A stretch of DNA of 64,000 nucleotides from Klebsiella spallanzanii (GCF_902158555.1 NZ_CABGGS010000046.1:124001-188000), one strand, 5' to 3'. Shown: positions 33,129 through 41,835, counted from the stretch's first letter. Numbers and translations are program-made. The notes: generated from the sequence alone by a model not told the origin.

Positions 33129-34438
33129 GTGTTCCCCGCGCCAGCGGGGATAAACCGCGCAACTGGCCGTCAGTCACGCGGAATAATGAGTGTTCCCCGC
33201 GCCAGCGGGGATAAACCGGCGTTGTACGAGGATGGAATGCTCGAAATTCCGTGTTCCCCGCGCCAGCGGGGATAAACCGGCGTTCAACTGGTCAATCCAT
33301 GCGATCTCTTTGTGTTCCCCGCGCCAGCGGGGATAAACCGCTGACAGGAGGCATTGTGGAGGCTCAGACGATGTGTTCCCCGCGCCAGCGGGGATAAACC
33401 GGCCAGACGTGGCCCAATGAATTGATCCGAATTGTGTTCCCCGCGCCAGCGGGGATAAACCGCCACGGATTGGCACTGGCGGAACATCACCGCAGTGTTC
33501 CCCGCGCCAGCGGGGATAAACCGACCAGATTGCGGCGGGCCTGGAATTTGTGATGGTGTTCCCCGCGCCAGCGGGGATAAACCGTTGTCTGCCGCCTCAT
33601 CAAATACCGCCCTTGAGTGTTCCCCGCGCCAGCGGGGATAAACCGGTCCATGAGTCCGGAGGCCTCTAACCAGTCATGTGTTCCCCGCGCCAGCGGGGAT
33701 AAACCGTTCACTTTCAAATTTGCGGGCATCGTCCGTACGTGTTCCCCGCGCCAGCGGGGATAAACCGGCTCGCGAGGTCTGCGAGTTCAGAGAACGCGGG
33801 TGTTCCCCGCGCCAGCGGGGATAAACCGGCGGATGACAAAATTAGTGTGACGTCAGGTATGTGTTCCCCGCGCCAGCGGGGATAAACCGGCGACCAGCAC
33901 CGGAACGATCACAATGTGTTCGTGTTCCCCGCGCCAGCGGGGATAAACCGCCTCACCTTTATCATTAAATATTAATAGCCTTGTGTTCCCCGCGCCAGCG
34001 GGGATAAACCGGCATTTTCGCCTCGTCTGCGCTCGCCGTACTGGTGTTCCCCGCGCCAGCGGGGATAAACCGTCGGATCGCTGTTTGTTCTGACTTCTGG
34101 CGGTGTGTTCCCCGCGCCAGCGGGGATAAACCGCACCTGGTTCTTATATTACCTTTCCGGCTGCAGTGTTCCCCGCGCCAGCGGGGATAAACCGCTTGAA
34201 CATCCGCATCATCAGCTGGTGGCTACGTGTTCCCCGCGCCAGCGGGGATAAACCGTTTACGGATATCTTCGACGCGTTGTTCTGCATGTGTTCCCCGCGC
34301 CAGCAGGGATAAACCGCAGCAGGTCTCCGCCATGCCATGCAATGAGGGGTGTTCCCCGCGCCAGCGGGGATAAACCGTCTACGATGCAGACACAGTCGTG
34401 TTTGAAGTAGTGTTCCCCGCGCGAGCGGGGATAAACCG
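33129..34438 (+). CRISPR. CRISPR array 1, type I-E, 22 repeats
   Basis: There are 22 copies of a 29-bp repeat that begins GTGTTCCCCGCGCCAGCGGG and ends GATAAACCG, at an exact 61-bp period with 21 spacers of 32 bp. Repeat 20 (34288) has one change (CAGCAGGGA) and the last (34410) reads CGCGAGCGG; all others are identical, as expected with the leader at the left. I saw no repeated spacers. The repeat is the same as in the array next to cas2, so the Cas proteins encoded at 54-63 kb should serve both. The array ends 6 bp before the stop codon of the next gene. Confidence 0.98.
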
Positions 34439-34444
34439 GTATCA

Positions 34445-35251
34445 CTACCAACGCCCGGATGCGCCGCCTCCCCCTGAAGAGCCGCCGCCGCCGCGAAAAC
34501 CGCCGCCGGACGATGAGCCCGAAGAACCTCCGCCCCCGCCAGACTTAAATCCGCCGCTGAGGACAATAATGACAATGACCACGACGGTGAGAAGAAATTC
34601 TGCGAAGCGGCTTGCGGCATTTTTCAGCCATTCGATATCCAGGTAAATGAGCAGGACGATTAATGCAGCAACGACGGAGAAAGCCAATACGATAAGCACT
34701 GTCTTTTTCCTGTTTTTGGAGACTTCAGGTGAGTCCAGACCCGATGACGATTTGTGATGTTTTTTTCCTGCTTTGGATGATGCCTTCTTCTTTTTGCCCT
34801 TTGCGCCGCCGGTGATTGATGTGATTAACATGCGGCCGCTAACGACAATATTCTTCAGTCGGGACCACAATGGCAAGGTTATCAACAGACATAAGCTAAT
34901 GTTCCCGACCTGGTGAATGATAACGTCTTCCCGCAGAACGAATGACCATATGCTTATTGTGGCCAGTGAAATCACGCCGATAATCTTTATGCTGCCGCCA
35001 AACCGATACAAGGCGATGATGATGGCCATCATCAGCAGCGTAAAGATGAAGCAGGGGAGAGTCAGATTCAGATCGGCGAGTAGGTGATCCGCTAATGCCT
35101 CAAAGAGGTCCTCTTTGGCGTCAGGCTGTTGAATTGAAGAGCCTTCTACCACCTTTTGTTCCACTGCGGTTAATGTATCGATAACGGGCTGCGTCTGGTC
35201 AGCAAACGCAGGCAATCCGCACAGCATCAACAATAAAAGAAAAATGCGCAT
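34445..35251 (-). CDS. Membrane protein with YgcG-like Gly-rich tail
   Basis: The 268-residue product has a signal peptide (MRIFLLLLMLCGLPAFADQ; start at 35251 after GGAAGGG), a first hydrophobic pair (about 62-105), a very basic region (KGKKKKASSKAGKKHHKSSS near 155-175), two further membrane segments, and a C-terminus rich in Gly and Ser that ends GGGGSSGGGGASGRW. Its tail is almost the same as that of the upstream YgcG-like protein, but no TPM domain is present. It is 25 bp downstream of that gene in the lemA-ygcG unit. Family and function are unknown to me. Confidence 0.75.
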   Translation of the reverse strand: MRIFLLLLMLCGLPAFADQTQPVIDTLTAVEQKVVEGSSIQQPDAKEDLFEALADHLLADLNLTLPCFIFTLLMMAIIIALYRFGGSIKIIGVISLATISIWSFVLREDVIIHQVGNISLCLLITLPLWSRLKNIVVSGRMLITSITGGAKGKKKKASSKAGKKHHKSSSGLDSPEVSKNRKKTVLIVLAFSVVAALIVLLIYLDIEWLKNAASRFAEFLLTVVVIVIIVLSGGFKSGGGGGSSGSSSGGGFRGGGGSSGGGGASGRW

Positions 35252-35276
35252 TCTGATTCCCTTCCGTGGAGTCATT

Positions 35277-36161
35277 TTACCAGTGCCCGGACGCGCCGCC
35301 ACCGCCTGAAGATCCGCCGCCGCCGCGAAACCTATTGCGCGATGTACGGCTTGAATGAACGTGATTACGCTCCGATGAGCGACCGTTTTTTTGTTCAGTA
35401 GTCGCGTTTGATGCCCGGATAATTCTCCTGAAGGCTCTTCCGGCGGCGGTTGGCGTCAGCATAAGAATCAAAAACACGATAAACGGCGTGGAAAATCCTA
35501 GCAGGGCGAATAGTTTTCCCCAGCCAGCGGTATGACCGGAAATGGGCAGCGTAAATGCCAGGATAATGGCAACAATACAAATGACGCCCAGCGTTTTGAG
35601 CCAACTTCTGATGGCGATGGATAACAGCGCTACCGCCCAAATGAGCAGCGCCCAGCCCCCGCTGAACGGCATTGGCGCACTTGTTGATACCGGCGGCTGT
35701 TCGCCACTGGCAAGAAGCGCGCCAATAGCGACAACCCCTTGCTGCAGGCCCGTCATCAGATCGCCGTTTTTAAATGCCGGAATAATTTTCTGGCGGATAA
35801 TCTGCCCGGCCTGCGCGTCGGTCAGGGTGCCTTCCAGCCCGTATCCCACTTCGATACGCACCGTATGATCCTGCCAGGCGACCAGCAGTAAAATGCCGTC
35901 ATCGCGCTTCTGGTCGCCCAGTTTCCAGGCGTCAAAAACCCGGGTGGCATATTGCTCAATGGTCTCTTCGCCGCTGGTCGGGACCACCAGAATGGCCACC
36001 TGGCCGGGTATGGTACGAACCTCTTGTGTCAGAGCGTTGGTCTGCGCCTCGCTGAGAGTGTGGGTTAAATCCGTCACCTGATAGCGCAGTTCCGGAACAG
36101 GAACAGGTTCGGCGAGTGATTGAAAGCTAAAGAAAATCAATAAAAATACGATGACGCGCAC
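35277..36161 (-). CDS. ygcG: TPM-domain membrane protein (YgcG-like)
   Basis: The 294-residue protein has a signal peptide (about 1-17), a periplasmic TPM phosphatase-like domain (about 25-155, with VNDLT-like YQVTDLTHTLSEAQ, ILVVPTSGEETIEQYATRVFDAWKLG and RIEVGYGLEGTLTDA), then membrane helices and a tail ending GGGGSSGGGGASGHW. TPM proteins are often found with LemA lipoproteins, and lemA is the next gene upstream (14-bp gap). E. coli has ygcG at the same place, beside eno. The role is unknown; envelope maintenance is a guess. Confidence 0.85.
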   Translation of the reverse strand: MRVIVFLLIFFSFQSLAEPVPVPELRYQVTDLTHTLSEAQTNALTQEVRTIPGQVAILVVPTSGEETIEQYATRVFDAWKLGDQKRDDGILLLVAWQDHTVRIEVGYGLEGTLTDAQAGQIIRQKIIPAFKNGDLMTGLQQGVVAIGALLASGEQPPVSTSAPMPFSGGWALLIWAVALLSIAIRSWLKTLGVICIVAIILAFTLPISGHTAGWGKLFALLGFSTPFIVFLILMLTPTAAGRAFRRIIRASNATTEQKNGRSSERNHVHSSRTSRNRFRGGGGSSGGGGASGHW

Positions 36162-36175
36162 GACTTAACCTCCCG

Positions 36176-36766
36176 TTAGCGTTGGCTGAAATCAACAGCT
36201 GGCGCTTTGCTGATGGAGGCGACATCATCCGGTAGGTAATTCTTCTTCGGCTGGTAATCCATGACTTTTGCCGTCATGACTGCCGGAAACTGGCGGATGG
36301 TGACGTTATATTTTTCAACTGCTTTAATGTAACGTCCACGGGCGACAGCAATGCGGTTTTCGCTGCCTTCAAGTTGAGTAATTAGATCCTGATATAAGGC
36401 TTGCGATGTTAATTCAGGATAACGCTCGCTGAGAATCAGTAATGGCCCAAGTGAGCGGGTTAACTGCATTTGCGCCTTCTGCCAGGCCTCTAATTGCTGA
36501 GCATCGTCAGGGGCTTGTCGCAATTTACCACTGGCAAGATTAGCCTGAGCACGAGCCAGCGTCACCGCTTCCAGCACCTCTTTTTCATGGCTGGCGTAGC
36601 CCTTCACGCTGGCGACAAGGTTAGGGATCAGATCTGCGCGGCGCTGATACTGGTTAAGAACTTCTGACCAGGCTGAGTTGGTTTGTTCATCATAAGCTTG
36701 AATGTCGTTATAGCCGCATCCGGATAAATTTACTATAAATATAAAAACAATGAATATTCTGAGCAT
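36176..36766 (-). CDS. LemA family lipoprotein
   Basis: The 196-residue LemA-type protein has a lipoprotein signal with lipobox LSGC (Cys17), then an alpha-helical domain with the family motif YQRRADLIPNLVASVKGYASHEKEVLEAVTLARAQ and, later, SERYPELTSQALYQDLITQLEGSENRIAVARGRYI. It should be anchored to the inner or outer membrane facing the periplasm. It starts the lemA-ygcG unit and is divergent from queE. Molecular function is not known for this family. Confidence 0.9.
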   Translation of the reverse strand: MLRIFIVFIFIVNLSGCGYNDIQAYDEQTNSAWSEVLNQYQRRADLIPNLVASVKGYASHEKEVLEAVTLARAQANLASGKLRQAPDDAQQLEAWQKAQMQLTRSLGPLLILSERYPELTSQALYQDLITQLEGSENRIAVARGRYIKAVEKYNVTIRQFPAVMTAKVMDYQPKKNYLPDDVASISKAPAVDFSQR

Positions 36767-36977
36767 GTCATATCCTTTTGAGTTATTTCTCCGTAAAACT
36801 ATATTAAACGTGCTTGCTGATAAAATTATCTAATTAATTTCTGAATTTTAGCGAGTAATTATTGGAATAAATATATCCATAACGCAATTCGTCGTATCAG
36901 AGGGAAAGTAAAGCAGTTTTGCCTGACTATCCGCGATCTGCAATAATACGCGCTCATAACCCCAAGCAGAGATGATT

Positions 36978-37649
36978 ATGCAGTACCCGATTAACGAGAT
37001 GTTCCAGACCTTGCAAGGCGAAGGTTACTTTACCGGCGTTCCCGCCATTTTTATTCGTTTACAGGGATGCCCGGTTGGTTGCGCCTGGTGCGATACCAAA
37101 CATACCTGGGATAAGCTTGCCGATCGGGAAGTATCGCTGTTCAGCATTCTGGCGAAAACCAAAGAGAGCGATAAATGGGGTCCGGCAAGCAGCGAAGATT
37201 TGCTGGCAATTATCGGCCGTCAGGGCTGGACAGCCCGCCACGTGGTGATTACCGGCGGCGAGCCCTGCATCCATGATTTAACGTCGTTGACCTCTCTGCT
37301 GGAACAAAACGGATTTAGCTGCCAGATAGAAACCAGCGGCACCCATGAAGTACGCTGTACGCCCCATACCTGGGTGACGGTATCGCCAAAGGTGAACATG
37401 CGTGGCGGCTATGACGTGTTGTCTCAGGCGCTGGAGCGCGCTAATGAAATCAAGCATCCGGTGGGGCGCGTGCGCGACATAGAAGCGCTGGATGAACTGC
37501 TGGCGACGTTAAGCGATGATAAGCCACGGATCATTGCCCTACAGCCTATCAGCCAGAAGGATGACGCGACGCGGCTGTGCATTGATACCTGCATCGCCCG
37601 CAACTGGCGTCTCTCTATGCAGACGCATAAGTATCTGAATATTGCCTGA
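36978..37649 (+). CDS. queE: 7-carboxy-7-deazaguanine synthase
   Basis: The 223-residue radical SAM enzyme contracts 6-carboxytetrahydropterin to 7-carboxy-7-deazaguanine in queuosine biosynthesis, acting after QueD. ATG 36978 (MQYPINEMFQTLQGEGYFTG) matches E. coli; the ATG two codons earlier is less likely. The cluster motif is the usual C-x3-C-x2-C (CPVGCAWC near residue 31), followed by ITGGEPCIH. queD is at 48743 and queF at 7060, so the pathway genes are spread through the window. Confidence 0.96.
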   Translation: MQYPINEMFQTLQGEGYFTGVPAIFIRLQGCPVGCAWCDTKHTWDKLADREVSLFSILAKTKESDKWGPASSEDLLAIIGRQGWTARHVVITGGEPCIHDLTSLTSLLEQNGFSCQIETSGTHEVRCTPHTWVTVSPKVNMRGGYDVLSQALERANEIKHPVGRVRDIEALDELLATLSDDKPRIIALQPISQKDDATRLCIDTCIARNWRLSMQTHKYLNIA

Positions 37650-37655
37650 ATATTT

Positions 37656-37682
37656 CACCGGGCGGGTCATCGCCGCCCGGTG
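37656..37682. terminator. Bidirectional hairpin between queE and ygcE
   Basis: CACCGGGCGG and CCGCCCGGTG form a perfect 10-bp stem with a 7-nt loop in the 39-bp gap between the convergent genes. T-runs are short. Confidence 0.65.
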
Positions 37683-37688
37683 TATCCG

Positions 37689-39167
37689 CTATGCGTTTGA
37701 CCAGCTTTGAATCGCGTCAACGTCATCCAGGTTTCCGTGAGTCACCTGATACGATTTTTTCAAAATCACATCGGTATGCTGCGTTAACTCCCTGAAAATC
37801 CCTTTATTTAACGCCTCATAACGACTGGCGTTTTGTTCAACCGGCATAAACACATCTTTTACCCGAACCATATTTTCGATGGCCGCCTCGTAGGAAGGAT
37901 ACAGGCCTAATCCTACCGCCGTGTTGATTGCGGCGCCGAGGCTGGCGCAGCCGTTAATGGCGTTGCGTCGAGCCGGCAGGTTGAACACATCGGCAAAGAT
38001 TTGCATAAACAGGTCGCTGTTCGAACCCCCGCCGGTAATGATGATGTGTTTAGCGAAATGGTTCATTTCATTGCACATGTTGTCGTAGTTATTTTTCAAC
38101 GTCAGCGCAACGCTCTCCAGAATCGAGCGGTAAATCCACGCATAGTCCATGCTGGAGTCAAAGCCGATCATAATGCCGCGTTTGTAAGGCTCCCATGGGT
38201 TAGTCAGCCAGTCCAGCACGGTCATCAGGCCGTTACAGCCTGGAGGGACGACTGAGGCTTTTTTATTGAGCAGATCCTCTGGCGAAAGTCCCTGCGCTTT
38301 GGCGTCCTGAATCAAGGATTCGCCCAGCATGTCCCGCAGCCAACTGACCGTCCACATCCCCTTACGAATGCCGTAGCCTTCATATAGCAGCGTTTCAGGA
38401 ATAGAGGACATAATTGGCCAATACGCCACAGGATCCTTCGGCAATTGCTTACCATTCATCATCAGAGCGATATAGGTACCTAATGAGATCACCGCTGTTT
38501 CATCATCCAGCAGCCCTGCGCCAAGCGCTTCGACTGGCTTATCGCTGGTGGTGCAGACAACGGGCAAACCCGCCGGGAAGCCGGTGGCAAGAGCGGCCTG
38601 TTCAGTAAGATGACCTAAGATTGTCCCCGGCATCTGCACGTCAAAGAGCATGTGGCGCGGGATGTTAAACTTCTTCATCACCTCGTCATCATCGCTCCAC
38701 GACCAGGTTTTATAATCCACTGGCCATTGACCAAAGTAGTTGGCGATATTGTCTTTGAACTCGCCGGTTAATCGGTGCGACAGATAACCGGAAAATGAGG
38801 TGACCCAGGCCACATCAGGATTGGTATGTTCATAAGGCCGGGTAACGCGGGCGTCCTGCCAGCTGATTAGCGGCTCCGCTGGCGTGCCGTCGGCTTTAAG
38901 CAGCGCGCGACAGCAGCGGATGGAGCCGAGTCCGATACCGACGATATCTTCGATACGGCCCGCAAACTGACTCATCAGATCTTTTCCGGCGAAGCATAAA
39001 GAGGTCCATAAATCATCGTCGGGATGTTCTGCGGTATCGGCATCCGGGGTGTGCATCGGCTGCAGAAGCCCTTTCCCTTCACAGACCACGTTTCCTTGCA
39101 GGTCGTACATCACGACTTTGGTGCTCTGGCTCCCGCCATCGATTCCAATGATGTATTTCTTTGACAT
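37689..39167 (-). CDS. ygcE: FGGY-family carbohydrate kinase YgcE
   Basis: The 492-residue kinase is of the FGGY (glycerol/xylulose kinase) family. N-terminal ATP-binding IGIDGGSQSTKVVMYD, the domain-I segment ISWQDARVTRPYEH, and C-terminal phosphate-binding HIIITGGGSNSDLFMQIFADVFNLP with INGCASLGAAINTAVG are present. Substrate is unknown; a polyol or ketose is likely given the neighbouring dehydrogenases. It lies 26 bp after the transporter yqcE on the same strand, so uptake and phosphorylation are probably coupled. Same place and length as E. coli ygcE. Confidence 0.93.
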   Translation of the reverse strand: MSKKYIIGIDGGSQSTKVVMYDLQGNVVCEGKGLLQPMHTPDADTAEHPDDDLWTSLCFAGKDLMSQFAGRIEDIVGIGLGSIRCCRALLKADGTPAEPLISWQDARVTRPYEHTNPDVAWVTSFSGYLSHRLTGEFKDNIANYFGQWPVDYKTWSWSDDDEVMKKFNIPRHMLFDVQMPGTILGHLTEQAALATGFPAGLPVVCTTSDKPVEALGAGLLDDETAVISLGTYIALMMNGKQLPKDPVAYWPIMSSIPETLLYEGYGIRKGMWTVSWLRDMLGESLIQDAKAQGLSPEDLLNKKASVVPPGCNGLMTVLDWLTNPWEPYKRGIMIGFDSSMDYAWIYRSILESVALTLKNNYDNMCNEMNHFAKHIIITGGGSNSDLFMQIFADVFNLPARRNAINGCASLGAAINTAVGLGLYPSYEAAIENMVRVKDVFMPVEQNASRYEALNKGIFRELTQHTDVILKKSYQVTHGNLDDVDAIQSWSNA

Positions 39168-39193
39168 TATTATTCTCCTTTAAATTTTCATCA

Positions 39194-40492
39194 TCACTCG
39201 CCGGTTGTTTCAGCGGCCAGCGATGTCTCGTTTTCTGGTGTGGCGTCGGCACTGCGTATTTTCCTGAACAGCAGGAAGGTAAAGAGGATCACCATGCACA
39301 GCGCGGCTAAGCCCATCAGCCACATATTGCGATAGGCTTCTTCGGCAGGAAGGGTGTCCTGCCAGTGGCCGACAATCGGATAGACAAAAACGTCGGGCAG
39401 GAAGCCGATCACCGAGCAGATCCCGACGGTGGTTCCCATGATGTAGTTGGGCGTTCTGGCTTCGCCGGGGCAGGCCCAGTAGAGCCCGCGAGAGGCGTAG
39501 CAGGTAAAGCCCAGCAGCAGAATCAGGCCGATCCCCATGGCGACGGACTGCGGATTTGAGTTGGTTGCCAGCAGCGCGATAAGCGCCAGCACCCCAACGA
39601 TCGACAGCAGTTGAATGACGCGGGTTGGCGATTTCACCTTGCTATACGTGGTAATAATGCCGCCCAGCGGGCCGCAGATGGCGCGGAAGATTTTGTTGAT
39701 CACGATCCCCATATAGCTCGCGGCCACCAGCGACATACCGTACATTTCGGTCAGGTAGTTGGTGGAGTAGCTGAGGATGGCGTAGATAGTAAAGACGCCA
39801 AAAATTACCATGCTGCAGTACCAGGTGGTACTAATACGCAGAACGGCGAGAATATCGCTTAGCTGGAACGATTTTTTCTCTTCTTTCGCGGCGTTGCTGT
39901 GCTGAGGGGCATCGCTGACAAAGAACCAGCACAGTATTCCCAACAGGATATAAACCACGCTGTAGATAATGATTACCGTCTTCAGGCTGTTGCTGTCATC
40001 AGGTTCGAAGCGGGAAAATGCCCACATGGTAAATACCGCCAGCGACATCACGCCCACGCCGCGTAGCCCCTCCATCCAGCCCATGATTTTTCCCTGCTCG
40101 CTATGGTCGCCAAGCAGAGAAGCGGCTTTAATTGACACCGACCACAGCATCAGAATCGTGGTGATAGCAAAGGCGACCTGAATACAAAGCATGACCCACA
40201 GCGGCGGATAAGTGGCCATTAATAAACCCAGCAGGCCGGTAATAATCATTGCTGAAGTAATCATTTTGCGATGGGAGAATTTATCGGCAATAACCCCGCT
40301 GGGTGCGTAAAGAATAATCGCAGCGATACCAAATGTGCTCATAATTAAGCCTATTTCGGTATTGCTGAATCCCATAAATTTTGCCATAGGGATTTGGTAA
40401 ATATATCGCAAATAGGCAAGGTCAAAGCTGACGCCGCCGCTAAAACTAATAATGGCAAGCGTTATCCAACGGCGATATGAAGTCTGTTGCAT
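39194..40492 (-). CDS. yqcE: MFS transporter YqcE
   Basis: The 432-residue permease has about 12 membrane helices and MFS motifs such as GVIADKFSHRKMITSA between helices 2 and 3. It belongs to the hexose-phosphate-antiporter-like MFS group and should carry the kinase substrate, which is unknown. The leader of its transcript passes through an ERIC element and an intrinsic terminator at 40643-40691, so expression may depend on antitermination. It is the first gene of the leftward arm of the ygc cluster. Confidence 0.93.
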   Translation of the reverse strand: MQQTSYRRWITLAIISFSGGVSFDLAYLRYIYQIPMAKFMGFSNTEIGLIMSTFGIAAIILYAPSGVIADKFSHRKMITSAMIITGLLGLLMATYPPLWVMLCIQVAFAITTILMLWSVSIKAASLLGDHSEQGKIMGWMEGLRGVGVMSLAVFTMWAFSRFEPDDSNSLKTVIIIYSVVYILLGILCWFFVSDAPQHSNAAKEEKKSFQLSDILAVLRISTTWYCSMVIFGVFTIYAILSYSTNYLTEMYGMSLVAASYMGIVINKIFRAICGPLGGIITTYSKVKSPTRVIQLLSIVGVLALIALLATNSNPQSVAMGIGLILLLGFTCYASRGLYWACPGEARTPNYIMGTTVGICSVIGFLPDVFVYPIVGHWQDTLPAEEAYRNMWLMGLAALCMVILFTFLLFRKIRSADATPENETSLAAETTGE

Positions 40493-40511
40493 ATCGTGAT
40501 CTCATTTTAAA

Positions 40512-40638
<127 letters not shown>

Positions 40639-40642
40639 GACG

Positions 40643-40691
40643 AAAAAAAGAGAAAAGTAAACCCGCCTTGTTCAGGTGGATTACTTTTCTC
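40643..40691 (-). terminator. Leader terminator ahead of yqcE
   Basis: On the minus strand GAGAAAAGTAA and TTACTTTTCTC form an 11-bp perfect stem (with further CC/GG pairs inside) followed at once by seven T. It lies between the predicted yqcE promoter and the gene, so by default it should stop transcription before yqcE-ygcE. Confidence 0.8.
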
Positions 40692-40704
40692 AGGTCTCTA
40701 GTAA
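40684..40704 (-). promoter_or_regulatory. Shared leader motif, copy 1 (yqcE side)
   Basis: TTACTAGAGACCTGAGAAAA lies at the predicted 5' end of the yqcE transcript and overlaps the 5' arm of the terminator. The ygcW leader has a close copy at 40851-40871 in the same position. A site at which an RNA-binding antiterminator would block the terminator stem has exactly this layout. Confidence 0.6.
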
Positions 40705-40709
40705 TTGCG

Positions 40710-40715
40710 ATTATA
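40710..40715 (-). promoter_or_regulatory. Predicted -10 box of the yqcE promoter
   Basis: A perfect TATAAT on the minus strand. A start about 6 nt downstream (near 40704) puts the shared leader motif at the very 5' end of the RNA and the CRP-type site at 40741-40756 about 45 bp upstream. Confidence 0.55.
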
Positions 40716-40740
40716 AATAACATGTCAGCGTGGGTTTTAG

Positions 40741-40756
40741 TGTGAGAATAATCACG
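40741..40756 (-). promoter_or_regulatory. CRP-type site, yqcE side
   Basis: TGTGA-gaataa-TCACG matches 9 of 10 core positions of the CRP consensus. It is suitably placed to activate the leftward promoter. Confidence 0.65.
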
Positions 40757-40797
40757 CTTCGCAGTTTTACGCTTAATCGTGATACGAAACATTCATC

Positions 40798-40813
40798 TGT
40801 GATTACGATCACA
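40798..40813 (+). promoter_or_regulatory. CRP site, ygcW side
   Basis: TGTGA-ttacga-TCACA is a perfect match to the CRP core. Its centre (40805.5) lies 41.5 bp before a start at 40847, the class II activation distance, in agreement with the -10 element at 40835. Confidence 0.75.
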
Positions 40814-40831
40814 TTAGATGCTTAAGCGTTG

Positions 40832-40840
40832 TGCTAAAAA
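40832..40840 (+). promoter_or_regulatory. Predicted extended -10 of the ygcW promoter
   Basis: TGCTAAAAA gives an extended -10 (TGn) with a 4 of 6 match to TATAAT, at the distance expected from the CRP site. Predicted start is near 40847. Confidence 0.5.
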
Positions 40841-40850
40841 TTTATCCCAG

Positions 40851-40871
40851 TTACCAGAGATAATGAGAAAG
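40851..40871 (+). promoter_or_regulatory. Shared leader motif, copy 2 (ygcW side)
   Basis: TTACCAGAGATAATGAGAAA lies near the 5' end of the predicted ygcW leader and runs into the 5' arm of the terminator stem. Compared with copy 1 the pattern is TTACYAGAGA, 2-3 variable bases, TGAGAAA, then a G-containing stem. Confidence 0.6.
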
Positions 40872-40914
40872 GTGACTTCCCTCTAGCGGGGGGAAGTTGC
40901 CTTTCTTTTTTTTT
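40867..40914 (+). terminator. Leader terminator ahead of ygcW
   Basis: GAAAGGTGACTTCCC and GGGAAGTTGCCTTTC form a 15-bp stem (two G-T pairs) with a 9-nt loop and nine T directly after. It ends 25 bp before the ygcW start codon, after the ygcW promoter. No gene ends upstream on this strand, so it can only act on the ygcW leader or on a separate small RNA. Confidence 0.88.
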
Positions 40915-40939
40915 GCCTAAAAGAATTTGGAGCCAAACT

Positions 40940-41725
40940 ATGTCGATCGAATCTCTTAATGCATTCTCAATGGATTTCTTCTCTCTGAAAGGTAAAACGG
41001 CGATTGTCACCGGCGGCAACAGCGGGCTGGGCCAGGCCTTTGCCATGGCGCTAGCGAAAGCCGGGGCAAACCTGTTTATCCCAAGCTTTGTGAAAGATAA
41101 CGGCGAGACGAAAGAAATCATTGAAAAACAGGGTGTTGAGGTTGAGTTCATGCAGGTGGATATCACCGCGAAAGGCGCGCCTGAGAAGATTATCGCCGCC
41201 TGCTGCGAGCGCTTCGGCACGGTCGATATTCTGGTCAACAACGCCGGGATTTGTAAGCTGAATAAGGTGCTGGACTTCGGCCGTGCGGACTGGGATCCGA
41301 TGATTGATGTTAACCTGACGGCGGCTTTTGAACTGAGCTATGAAGCGGCCAAAATAATGATCCCGCAAAATAGCGGGAAAATTATTAACATTTGTTCTTT
41401 ATTCTCTTATCTTGGCGGCCAATGGTCACCGGCTTATTCTGCAACCAAACATGCGCTTGCTGGCTTCACTAAGGCATATTGTGATGAGCTAGGTCAATAT
41501 AATATTCAGGTTAACGGCATCGCCCCTGGTTATTATGCAACCGATATTACATTAGCTACCCGCAGCAATCCTGAAACTAACCAGCGTGTGCTGGATCATA
41601 TTCCGGCAAATCGTTGGGGTGATACTCAGGACTTAATGGGGGCAGCCGTATTTTTAGCCAGTCAGGCATCAAATTATGTTAACGGTCACTTGTTAGTTGT
41701 CGATGGTGGTTACCTGGTACGTTAA
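40940..41725 (+). CDS. ygcW: Short-chain dehydrogenase YgcW
   Basis: The 261-residue SDR oxidoreductase has the NAD(P) motif TGGNSGLGQAFAMAL near residue 23, NNAGI near 100, and the catalytic Ser, Tyr-x-x-x-Lys (SPAYSATKHALAGF, about 165-175). Start at ATG 40940 after TTTGGAG matches E. coli. It probably oxidises or reduces a polyol or sugar acid. It begins the rightward arm ygcW-ygcU-ygcS-ygcR-ygcQ, behind a leader terminator. Substrate is unknown. Confidence 0.95.
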   Translation: MSIESLNAFSMDFFSLKGKTAIVTGGNSGLGQAFAMALAKAGANLFIPSFVKDNGETKEIIEKQGVEVEFMQVDITAKGAPEKIIAACCERFGTVDILVNNAGICKLNKVLDFGRADWDPMIDVNLTAAFELSYEAAKIMIPQNSGKIINICSLFSYLGGQWSPAYSATKHALAGFTKAYCDELGQYNIQVNGIAPGYYATDITLATRSNPETNQRVLDHIPANRWGDTQDLMGAAVFLASQASNYVNGHLLVVDGGYLVR

Positions 41726-41758
41726 TTTGTAACCGGTGGTTTCTGTTTCTATTTATTA

Positions 41759-41806
41759 TATTACACAATATCATTCAAGATGCAGCTTGAAGGGTGGCGT
41801 GTATAT
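41759..41806. repeat. Miniature ERIC element between ygcW and ygcU
   Basis: Only the two ends of an ERIC are present: AATATCATTCAAG joined to GATGCAGCTTGAAGG and a GTGTATA end, about 48 bp in all. The middle, roughly 80 bp, is missing. This is a deletion form of the full elements at 40512 and 43295. Confidence 0.65.
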
Positions 41807-41835
41807 TCCGAATTAATTATCAGGAAGGAATTACT

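Noticed and set aside
33158-34409. Self-targeting spacers matching genes in this window
   Set aside because: A by-eye comparison with the window gave no match. A proper search of the full genome and phage/plasmid databases with each 32-nt spacer is needed to settle it.
33174-34620. Minus-strand open frames across CRISPR array 1 with repeated peptides such as GLSPLARGT and FIPAGAGNT
   Set aside because: They are translations of the 29-bp repeat and spacers; the repeated peptides come from the repeat itself. The same holds for frames at 63572-63832.
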